This document shows, one piece after another, positions 45,246 through 55,920 of a stretch of 64,000 nucleotides of DNA. Source of the DNA: Euphorbia lathyris (lineage: Eukaryota > Streptophyta > Magnoliopsida > Malpighiales > Euphorbiaceae); contig NC_088916.1 of NCBI RefSeq assembly GCF_963576675.1, positions 87,561,501 to 87,625,500 on the forward strand, read 5' to 3'. The translations under genes were made by a program, and so were the position numbers. Position 1 is the first letter of the stretch. Each line of letters begins with the position of its first letter. The notes under the pieces are model-generated. The model saw only the letters and a list, made by a program, of their open reading frames with translations, was not told where the DNA came from and made no database searches.

Positions 45246-45755
45246 TACTATGCCTCTAATGCCAGTTAAAGATGAACCTAGAAAGTCACACACATACAAG
45301 TTGTTTGTATCTAGCTTTTGTTAAATTGATTAATTAAAAGTGTTTTAATTAATTAATTGACACAATTGAATATGTCAATGGGATTGACAAAACATTCTAA
45401 CACTGTTTGATATTCAATTGAAATGAGGAATAAATAATAATTCTTACTCAATTTAAATTGATGTCTTTTTCCGAATATAATAGTCAAGTGTTGACCGTTA
45501 GTATTAAGAGGTGTCTTAAATTAGCTCCTCTAAGTATGTATTAAGGAATATAATAGTAATTAATTAAGTTGTTAATTAATTATTATTATATATAATAATA
45601 ATAATATAATTAATTATTATATTAATTTATTATTATTATTATATTAATTATTTTATATATATATATATATATCTATATATATATATATATAAAACATGCA
45701 CCACGACACTTGTCCTAGTGCATGCTTTGTTTCAATCCTAAAGGATTGAAACAAA

Positions 45756-45795
<40 letters not shown>

Positions 45796-46030
45796 AACGA
45801 TATATATATACATACTACGGAATAATAATAGCGATATACGATTTTTGCGGTTCAGAAAAATCGGATCCGAAATCAGTTTTCGATTTTGAGCAAGATTAAT
45901 CAGTTTCTTCAAGGCTTGATCTAATCGACTTAGTGGACTGACTAGAGGCTTCACCACTAGAGAAGCTTTAATACCGGATTGGAATCTACAAGAGGTATTT
46001 TTCCAATCTCGTAGTATAAATATCAATTTG
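45246..46030 (+). repeat. Copia LTR and leader, AT-rich (plus strand)
   Basis: Starts near CCTCTAATGCCAGTTAAAG and contains the CCTAGAAAGTCACACACATACAAG phrase common at the start of plant copia LTRs. Then come (TA)n tracts (about 45,655-45,690 and 45,757-45,792) around a 15-bp inverted repeat. A pyrimidine/purine-mixed leader follows before gag. I could not find a clean primer site, and its left edge may be cut by the preceding block. Confidence 0.5.
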
Positions 46031-46099
46031 ATTATTGAAGAACTTAATGATCTTAGTTAAGGATTTGATGTCAGACATCAGATGCTTGACTGTTTATCA

Positions 46100-46924
46100 G
46101 AGTGATTGGATCACACTGATTGTTTGTTTAGGGAAATTTTTTGAAATTCGTTTCTTAAATACCAAGATACTTCCGCTTCAAATCCTTCAGAGTCTAGTAG
46201 AAAATGGTTTTGAAGAACCAGTCTCTGAGACTGTGTTAACAAACGCACAACAGCTGCAACTAGAGAATGCTAGAACCAAAGACCATAAGGTGAAGCACTA
46301 TCTTTTCCGAGCCATTGATAGAGCAATTTTCGAACAGATCTTGGATAGACGCAATTCAAAGATCGTTTGGGAGTCCCTGAAGAGAAAGTTTGGAGGAAAT
46401 GAACGAGTGAAGAGATCAATTCTTAACTCTTTAAAGAGAGATTTTGAAATTCTGCAAATGAAGAAGGAGAAACTATCATAGATTACTTTGCCAGGGTCAT
46501 GACAGTAGCCAAAAAAATGCGCATCAATGGAGGAAATATGCAAGACTCGGACGTAGTACAAAAGATTCTTCGCACATTAACAAATCAGTTTACCTATGTG
46601 GTGATTTCCATTGAAGAATCCAAAGACACCGAATCCATGTCTGTGGATGAGCTTCAAAGTTGTCTGGTGATACATGAACAGAAGTTCAAAAAGAAGATGG
46701 TGGAGAAGAGCAACAACGACATTGATCAAGCTTTCAAAGTAGAAAGCAATTGAGGCCGAGACAGAGGCAGAGGAACTTACAAAGGTCGAGGACGTGGAAG
46801 AGGAAGACAATCATTCTCAAAAGCCACTGTACAATGTTTCAAATGTCATAATTTGGGGCATTTTCAATATGAATGTCCTTAATGGGACAAGGAGGCTAAC
46901 TATGCTGAGTTCGAGGAGTTAGTT
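46100..46924 (+). pseudogene. Copia gag (plus strand), broken
   Basis: Gag text in two frames: NARTKDHKVKHYLFRAIDRAIFEQI and onward (to 46,481), then DYFARVMTVAKKMRINGG and onward (to 46,753), followed by an Arg/Gly-rich linker and a CCHC knuckle (CFKCHNLGHFQYEC, about 46,832-46,875). A frameshift near 46,470 and stops at 46,751 and about 46,880 disable it. Confidence 0.82.
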
Positions 46925-48364
46925 TTGATGTTATATGTGAAAGAAAAGGAAGCCAAAAGGAACCATGCTTGGTTCGTAGACTCTGGCTGTTCAAATCATA
47001 TGTGTGGAGATAGAGGTATGTTTTCAAACATGGTTGATGGGATACAACATTCTGTTAGATGTGGAAATAATTCTAAAATGCCAGTAGCTATAAAAGGTAG
47101 TGTCCATCTAGTATTCAATGGCACTAAATTTACTGTAAAAGATGTTTATTATGTCCCTGATTTGAAAAACAACTTATTAAGTGTGGGTCAGTTGCAAGAG
47201 AGAGGACTTTCTATCTTGATTAAAAATGGCATCTGCAACAATTATCATCCTCACAAGGGCTTAATTACTCACACGAATATGAGTACCAATCGAATGTTCG
47301 TGCTGTTTCATCAACCTACAGATGTTTCAAGTTCTAATGTTGGTGAATGCTTACATACGACATCTGATCTCACTCATCTCTGGCACCAGCGATATGGGCA
47401 TTTAAATCACAAAGGTTTAAAAACTCTACAGAGCAAAAACATGGTGAAAGGATTGCCTCAATTGGAGACGTCAAGCATAATATGTGTGGACTGTTTCATT
47501 GGCAAGCAACATCGAAATCCAATCCCAAAGAAAAGTAAATGGTGTGCAAACAAAATCCTAGAGCTCGTACATGCAGACATATGCAGTCTCATAGAGCCTA
47601 TATCCAATAGTGGAAAAAGGTACCTTCTCTATTTCATTGATGACTTCAGTCGTAAAGCTTGGCCCTATTTGCTTAATGAAAAATCAAAAGCTCTCCAATG
47701 TTTCAAAATTTGGAAGAAATTGGTGGAAAAAGAAACAGAAGAATTCATAAAATGTTTGAGAACAGATCGAGGGGGAGAGTTCACTTCCCTAAACTTCAAG
47801 AATTTCTGTGAAAAAGGAATCAAAAGACAACTCACCACAACATACACCCCTCATCAAAACGGAGTAGCAGAGCGCAAAAACAGAACAATCATGAACATGG
47901 TTCGCTGCATGATCACGGCTAAAAAGGTTCCCAAACCTTTTTGGACTGAAGCTGTCACCTGGACTTTCTATGTATTGAATAGATGTCCTACTATGGTTGT
48001 TAAGAATGTTACACCACAAGAAGCCTGGAGTGGAGTTAAGCCCTCGGTGCATCATTTGAGAGTTTGGGGATGTGTTGCACATGTTCTCATCCCGGAGGTA
48101 AAGCGAAGTAAACTCGATAATAAAAGCTTTCCATGTATTCTATTAGGCGTGAGTGATGAGTCGAAAGGATATCGTTTATTTGATCCTAAGACTAAAAGAA
48201 TTGTTGTCATTAAAGACGTGATCCTTAAGGAAGAAAAAGGTTAGGATTGGGGGGAATTTTTTGAAGAGCAAATAGAGGCAACCTTGGTGTGGGGAGATGA
48301 TGATCTTCGTGACGATGATGAGTATAGAAGAGAAGATGATAATGAGAGCAACGGAGCTGAAATA
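46925..48364 (+). pseudogene. Copia protease and integrase (plus strand), RT lost
   Basis: Open to 48,244 (439 residues). Protease FVDSGCSNHM; pre-integrase zinc motif LWHQRYGHLNHKG..CVDC; integrase core with VHADIC, LRTDRGGEF and HQNGVAERK, in DD35E order. After a TAG at 48,242 acidic linker text runs to 48,364, where a CACTA terminus begins, so the RT half was separated by that insertion. Confidence 0.86.
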
Positions 48365-48650
48365 CACTACAAGAAATTCATTCTATAACGACCAAATTTA
48401 ACGAAGGTACCTCTGATACTCTCGTTAAAAATGCTTTTCTACGTGGGTAAAAAATTACTCTCGTTTAAAATTACATTATTAACGACTGTAAATTGAAGTT
48501 GTTGTTATTAACACATATTACTGTCGTCATTGATATTATCATTTATTAACTAGAAAAAAGACGGTCATTATTTATTAATACTACCTTCACAATAAATCTT
48601 CAGAAATTTGGCGCTAAAATCTTACTAAATTTTTGTATAAAAAAAATTCC
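48365..48650 (+). repeat. Left terminal and subterminal repeats of the CACTA element
   Basis: Terminal CACTACAAGAAA, then irregular TAACGA/CTCGTTA-like units in both orientations over about 280 bp, the expected location of transposase-binding repeats. They differ from those of the CACTA end at 15,846. Confidence 0.7.
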
Positions 48651-48779
48651 ACTCTAAGTAGGAAATCCTATTTTTACGTAAATTAAATAGATATAGCACC
48701 CAAATTAATATAGTGGGGTCATTGAAAATAAAACAAACTCTGGAGCAAATCCCTAAATATTGGGGATAATGATATTTTG

Positions 48780-49104
48780 AGAAGACGATTTCCCCCAAAA
48801 CCTCACGATGTTAACCTGGCCGCCACGCTCAACATCTCCATGCCTCCACCGTTTCGTAATCGCATTTACATTCTGTATCAGTCTAGATACTTTCACAAGC
48901 ATAATCCCCAAACCCCACGTTATGCATCATTGTCTCCCACACCATCTCCACACCTCCATTCATTCCATTTTTTTTCTCTATATTCGGTATAGATAAGTTC
49001 AGAAAACTTTCACGAGCACCAAAAAGTTGAAGTGTTGAAGCTGTTCCGTAACTCAACGTCTACAAACAGTGAAAAGATAAAGTTGAAGCTGTAGCATAAC
49101 TCAG
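48780..49104 (+). other. Possible 5' UTR exon of the CACTA transcript
   Basis: A C-rich, low-AT stretch followed by a strong splice donor CAG/GTATGT at 49,104/49,105. An imperfect duplication of a GTTGAAGCTGT..CATAACTCA unit lies just before it. A 3' splice site TTTTAG at 53,674, directly before the transposase ATG, would pair with it to give a 4.6-kb intron. Inference. Confidence 0.4.
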
Positions 49105-50349
49105 GTATGTTTGTTCAATGTTCCAATTTATGAAAATTAAAAGTCAAATGGTGGAATTCATCTTAACATAAGTTGATTTTTTAGTGGAATTGTTAAATTT
49201 TCAGTGTTGTATAATTTGATTGTGCTTTTTTTGTTGTTTAGAAATTTTGTTCCCAAATTGGTAAGACTGGTTTTATTTATTTTAGAGAAATTGCTGTCAG
49301 TTTTTATTTGCTTAAACTCTGAAATTAGAAACCCATAAAGTAGATTGATAAGGTTAAGCTTTTTAGGGCTAGTACGAATTAAGATTAGAGAGATGAGGGA
49401 TGTGGTGAACATGAGGGTACAGAGTTAATTGAGTGCAAAAACAAAAAAAAAAACTTATAAATATAAAGAATTAAAAAATTATACAAATTCATTTTCTATG
49501 TGTTTGGGGTTCAAATGAGGATACACTGTCAAGTCCATATTGATAGAAGCAAGGAAAAGGATACAACCATAATGGACAACACGACCAACTTACCCGAATA
49601 TGTTCCTAGTGCATTGTTTTCCTGAATTTACTGTGTCTATGAATATGTTAAATTTTGCAATTAAAAAGCCAACTCATAGGTCCAAATGTCCTTTTATCAC
49701 TTGTCATGGATTATTGATTCATTAGGTAATTCTGTTTTGCAGAAGTATCATTTTGATTACTGTAACTGTTATTTCTTCAATTTTCAATAAAATCCTTCAT
49801 TTTCTGTTAATATTACAAGGCAATATATAGGTATTATACGAAAGTGTAGAGCAGCACTTTTCATCAATGTATTTTCATGTCACTGATTCAATTTATTTAT
49901 TCAGTTTATCAGTTCAGACATTGTAAAACATGCCTAAAATGTATAACTAAGTGTGTGCAACTTTCTACTTCACCCTGGCCAGCTAAAGGCCATCTATTAT
50001 TTGGAGTCCTTCCCCTACCTTTTTTCTAGAAAAACTCTAAACCTTCAGCTCAAGTGGTAACCTTTGCACCACATTAAAACCTTAAGGTAGAATGATAGTA
50101 AATGGTGATATAAAATGCCTATCCTGTAACAGATATAGAAACAACATCAAATGGATAAGTAGTTTAACAAAAAATTTGAAGATACATTAAATAATAATCA
50201 AAACAGAAAAAGGTACAGAGAATGATAGTAAATGGTTTTACCAACAATATTTAAGAGTGCTGTTTGTAATTAAATCAACCAAAAAAGTAGTTTTCATATT
50301 AACTTGACATGTGCCAACTATCTTATGTCAATATTTCACAAAATATAAG

Positions 50350-50653
50350 AAACTAAGCAGGGCCGTCTTAAACTTTTTGGGGCCCCTGTGCTAAATTTTT
50401 CTTAAACCCTTACTAATTAATAGAATTTTGTATTAAGGTTATAAATTTTGAATGGTTGAATATCTAAATCACATACGTACTCAATGTAATGAAAAAGTGT
50501 AAATAAATCTTATTACATTATATTATTATTTTATTATTTTAAGCTAATATCTATATTCGACTAAGCACATCTTAAATTTTGGGACCCTTATAATTTTGAG
50601 GCCCTGTGCGTTAGCACTCCTTGCACGCCCTCATCTACTCCTCTGAAACTAAG
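50350..50653. mobile_element. hAT-type MITE with 8-bp target duplication
   Basis: A 288-bp element (50,358-50,645) that starts CAGGGCCGTC and ends CTCCTCTG (inverse CAGAGGAG), flanked by identical AAACTAAG (50,350-50,357 and 50,646-50,653). The 8-bp duplication and CAGGG-type ends fit non-autonomous hAT elements. No coding capacity. Confidence 0.78.
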
Positions 50654-50808
50654 AATTGTATATAATGTAATTATCATTCATTTGTTGGGGTCTCACTTTT
50701 AAGCATAGATGAAAATGACACTGCATTTACTCTTATGGTACTGATTACACTATTTAGGATCTTAGAATTAGTTCATGGACCCAAATTAGAATATATATTA
50801 TTTGGCCA

Positions 50809-51141
50809 GGATAAGGTACCAAAACAGATTTATGGTTATCAATTTTAGGCGCCACGTACAAAATAACATCAATATAGGCTTGAAGTTTAAAAGAGTAACA
50901 ATTTAGACCTCGGATAATGGATTGGACACGTCATTCCTATTACTCCATTAAGTTCTGACTTCTCCCTCCACGTACAATTGATAGAACTTAACGGAGTAAT
51001 ATCAATGACATGTCTCATTCCGTTATCGAGGCCTAAATTGATATTTTTTTAAAATGTTAAGTCTATATTGGTGCTATTTTGTACGCTGGAGCCTAAATTG
51101 ATACTTCTCCAAAAACCATAAATCTGTTTTAATACCTTACC
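50809..51141. mobile_element. Fold-back MITE (complete copy)
   Basis: Long inverted repeats. The left arm begins GGATAAGGTACCAAAACAG and the right arm ends with its near-complement CTGTTTTAATACCTTACCCC. The arms continue inward over more than 100 bp (CGTACAAAATA and TATTTTGTACG, AACGGAGTAAT and ATTACTCCATTA). No clean target duplication was found. A partial relative lies at 19,846. Confidence 0.75.
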
Positions 51142-52799
51142 CCTATTATATTTTATGGCTTCTATATAAGTTATAGCCTATGTAAAATGTCATTTCTATT
51201 GATAGGATTTTCACTTCTTTAGAATGTAGTAATGCTATAGGACTTTTCCTAATCAAAATTACTAAGAATTAATGTGTTCGGAATAATTTATTCAAATAAT
51301 TTATAGTGAAAACAAAGATTGAAAGTAATGTTGTCAGAATTGGACCGGAATTGGATTGCTTTCCTGTTTGGGTTAGTATGGGTTTTTCAATTTGCAACAA
51401 CCCATCTGAAACTGGTGTCAACATGGGAACCGGATTCACCCTGTTTTTTTAATTATTAAAAAAAAAATTGAAAAGTCATTAGAAAACTCTCAACAACCGT
51501 GCTTCTTCTTCGATTTTCTTCTGTTCTTAGTCTTCTGCTTTGCTCTCTCAGTCTCGGCTGCTTCCCTTTTGCGTGTTCTCTCTCTTGATTCTTCTCCGCA
51601 AGCTATTGTCTAATTTTGCTATGAACTAATTGATTAATTAACTAAATTAACTAGTTGCTGCATGTGCTAAGTTATTTGCTGACTTTATTGAAAAAATAAA
51701 AGCTTGGATGAGGTGAACTTAGGAAGAGTTAAAGAAGAAAATCATTTAAGGTTAAGACCTTATAAGCTGAACTATCTTGATGCAACATCAGAGAATGAGT
51801 TTTGTCTTTGCTAAGTTTTTGGATTATAATAAGTTATTATATATAAATATATGTTATATTATTTATTTAATTATTATTACGTCATCCAGTCCGACCAATC
51901 CGAGTCAATTGGTTGAACCAAATGATCCATAACCCAATTATAAATCTAGTTTAATATCCAGTCAGGTTCTGAAAACATTGTTTGAAAGTTATGCAGAACC
52001 CAAATCTAATCACCTGTTATGTGCTATGTTAGCTGATATCATAAAAAATCCAATCCACATTAATCCAAACATACAACTTCTTATTCTTACCTTAAAGTAG
52101 TAGTAGATCTACAAAGTCAACAGCTCAAAACATCCTTAAAAACCTACAAACTAATATCCTTAAACCTGGCCATACTAATCATAAAAATACATACCTCAAG
52201 GAGGAAAAAAGAATCTAGAAAAATAACTTGTGTATTGCATTAGCTAATTAAATGTGTAATTAATTACAAAATCCGATTTGATTAATATAAGATAGGGGAT
52301 AAATTTCCCTAATTGTAATCCAACTTGTTAATTAGGATCTGCATGATCGAGTTCTAGAATAAGTCTAGAATAAGAACCGAAATAAGCATAAATCTAATCT
52401 GTATGATCTGACCTCCAAAGTAAAGTTTGGAGTGACAAAACACCTATTATGAATCTCTGAACTAGATTGAGTCTTTGATCCCTCCCCAGAAATGAGACTT
52501 GTCAAAATTTGAACTTTTCATCTTAAATTTTGTACCTTTGATTGAATTATAGAGCAAAGCATCTGTATTTGAGGTTTTAAAGTTAAGAGTTGTAGCAACA
52601 ATAATATGTACATGAAACCAACACCCCAAATTATTAAATTGGAGAGGAACATCTACTTAAATTTGTGAAGTAGTTAAAGAATAACCAGAGAATGAAATGA
52701 AGATAGAGAAAATTAAGAATTCCGCAATGAAAATGATACAAGAAAGTTCACAACTTTTACATCAATCTAAATAATACAAAGAAGTGAAAATGTATCACT

Positions 52800-53179
52800 T
52801 GCGACAAATACTAGCAGTAGGCAGTAGGCATTGTAAGGTGTAATAGGACCATACTTCTTCTTAGCTTTTGGTGTCCCTCTCATCGGCTAATTTTCAGCCA
52901 TCACAACTTCCCCAAATGAAAATGTAGTAACAGCAACATCAGTTGCTACAAACACCAAACCTCTCCATCCATTAACACTTACTTCCTCTTAGCTTCTGGT
53001 GTCCCTCTCAGCGGCTCAATTTCAGCCACCACAACTTTGCCAAATGAAAATCCAGTAATAGTAGTAGCAGCTGCTGCTACAAACACCAAATCTCTCTTTC
53101 CATTAACACTTTCTTCTTCATTGTTCTTCATCTCCACATTCACCCTTTCTCCATCTGATACATTTGAGGCTTTAGACAC
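52800..53179 (-). pseudogene. Captured plant gene fragment, tandemly duplicated
   Basis: The minus-strand frame (52,979-53,179) encodes an acidic, then hydrophobic, then PLRGTPEAKRK-like sequence of protein-like composition. A diverged copy follows about 128 bp further along and continues into KKYGPIT...-like text. The frame starts at a GTG where an ATG is expected and contains a stop in the second copy. It looks like a small host gene, opposite in strand to the transposase, picked up by the CACTA element. I cannot name the parent gene with certainty. Confidence 0.5.
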
Positions 53180-53678
53180 AATAAGACCTCAATGTTGGGC
53201 TGTGAAAAATGATGCCATCTAATTTGGAGGCTATCATCATTGTATATATATATATATATATATATATGGCTCACCAAAGGAAAACACTTAACACAGCAGA
53301 CCAGTTCTACTCATGTAACTTTCTCTCTCTCTCTATATATATATATATAGAACTAGTCAATGAAATATGGTAGAAACATAGAGTTTTTTAGTCACTCAAA
53401 TAGACAATGGCTCAGCTTTTAATAAACTTGGTCTAGTATATGAAACTGTCAAATTATATTTTTTAGTGTGTGGATTGGTACTGTCACAACAAAAACCCTC
53501 ATCATGAAGAATTAATTTAAGAAACTAAAATAATACTCTTTTTTAGATGAATTTGGTTAATGGTTTGAGTTAAGTGTATTATTATAATTATTATTACATT
53601 TATATTTCAGTGTATTAATTGTTTTGTTGTTGCATGTTCTATTCTTCATGTGTTTCTTTATTTGATGATTTTAGGAGA

Positions 53679-55879
53679 ATGACACCTAATAAAGAATGGA
53701 TAAGACTTACTAAGATAGATCGGTTGAGTGAAGAGTATAATATTGGTATTATAGAATTCTTGAACTACGCTTTCAAAAAAACAGGAGAAGCATACGAAAT
53801 TCGATGTCCATGTGTTAGGTGTAACAACACCAATTTTGGAACTCGAAACTTGGTTCACACACATTTAATAACAAATGGAATAATGGAAAACTATACCTTT
53901 TGGTATCATCATGGTGAAAGACGACATGATCTTGATTCTGATGAAGAAGAATATGATGAAGATGATAATTGTAACATCCGTGTCTAAAATTTTTATTTTT
54001 CGAAATACATAGCGTTAATTATTTATAAATTTAAATATACTATTGGGTTTAATTTAATGTCTTTAAGTTTAAATTAAAAAGTTTTGGGTAAGTGTAATAA
54101 AAAGTTATAAATTCAAGGACCAAAATTGATATTTTTTAATTACTAATATACATACACGTGTAAGTATAGTTGAAAGTAATTTCAACTTATCCTATATAAA
54201 AAAAAAGTAAAGAATAATTCATATTAAAGTAAATGGATTAATATGGTTATGATGTAATGTGCACAAAGCTTTTTACTACATCCAATTAATTAAATTATAA
54301 TATAAAAACATGGCTTTTATATATGTATGTGTCAATTAAATATGAAAACATGGTTTTCTATATCTATGTGTCAACTAGATATTAAAAGAATGCTTTAATA
54401 ATAGATGATGTGTCAAAATATAGAATTTAGTGATGACAAGTGTTTCATAAATTGAAATTAAAATAAAAATATACACACAATTATATATATTGGAGGGTAT
54501 CTTAAAAAGAGGGATGAATGAGGAAAACAAAAGAGTTTTTGTTAGGAATTGGAGAAAAGCGTTTTTGGTCGTTGTTGACGACGATATTTTGGATTAGCTA
54601 CCGACGACGATATTTCGGATCAGCTATCAATGGATTACACTGATTAATTTTCAGTGACCGACGACGATATTTCGGTAACTGTATTTGTTATCTAAATTAT
54701 TTTATCAATGTTATAAGTATGATTTTGAGTAAGTTTAGTTTCGATAGTTCCGTCAAATTTAATAGATTTACGATTAATGAGTTAGCGTCTATCAATTACT
54801 CATAAAAATGTAAAATTTAGACAGTTGTCCATTAGATTTATTCAAGTCGGTATTTTAGCATCGTCACTAGTTTAAAAGTATAATCGGTATGAGTTTAAAA
54901 GTATAATCAGTCTGAATTAACTATCTCAGTGACCGAAAATAATCCAATAAGAATATTTCGATCAGTAAAATATTTTAAGCGACTTTAACAGTTAGAGTTA
55001 AAATAAGTTGAAAATAGAAGGAGTAATACAGATATTTTCCAAATAAAGTCGGTATCGAGTCGAATATAAAATTTGTATAAAAATTTGAATATAAAATTAG
55101 TTCAAATAGATTTATGACAATATAATGTGTCTAATGGTATATTCGGTCTAAAATAACGATACTCAGTTAGCGATACACGTAACAATTTCGGTAACAAACA
55201 TAAACGGTTTGATAAAAGTGTTTAGTTTAAAATTATTTATATAATATATTTGAGTTACTTTGAATACTTCGATTCAATTGTTTAAAATATTATATACTTT
55301 GGATTTCGATTGAATACTCTGGATTTTGATTATTGGAAGAATAATTATTATTATTGTGGTACTTTGAAAATCGGATTGATAAAATGAGTTTGAGGATTTC
55401 TTACGAATTGTTTTTGAATTGAAGAAACTATTGCGGTTGTTGTTATTATTTTGGCATTGAAGTCCAAATATGATTTTTATGAGTTGTGATATTTTGAAAG
55501 ATAAAATGGTTTTGTCCATCTAGGATTGCCCGGGGTAGGAGTTGTAAGTTTTAAGACCATACCTAAGGGCGGTATGGCCAGAGTGCACGGCTGGTAGTCC
55601 TAACGTTAGGCAAGGCGAGATATGAATGAGATATCTCGATTATTGATATGATTGATGTTATGATAAGCTACACGGGTGGAATTCGAGGATGGACACACAC
55701 GCAAATTTTGTATTACGTTTTGATAATGTTTGATGATTTGAATTATAATGTTTTACGATTTATTTGATTATGAGTTGGTTTGTTAAAGCGGTTTGTTCGA
55801 TTTGATTCGATTTGATAAAACGTTGTTCGATTTGATTCATTTTGATAAAACGTTATTCGATTTGATTCGTTTTGATAAA

Positions 55880-55920
<41 letters not shown>

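Larger units (their letters stand above)
49105..53673 (+). other. CACTA 5' region / presumed intron with nested insertions
   Basis: AT-rich, no transposase coding. It holds a hAT-type MITE (50,358-50,645), a fold-back MITE (50,809-51,141), a captured gene fragment (52,800-53,180) and microsatellites (TA/CT repeats at 53,243-53,267 and 53,321-53,350). The remaining stretches show nothing recognisable. Confidence 0.55.

Noticed and set aside
48777..48992. Small frames with Pro/His-rich peptides as a gene
   Set aside because: Two overlapping frames are open at once in C-rich DNA upstream of a splice donor; a 5' UTR explains it better.
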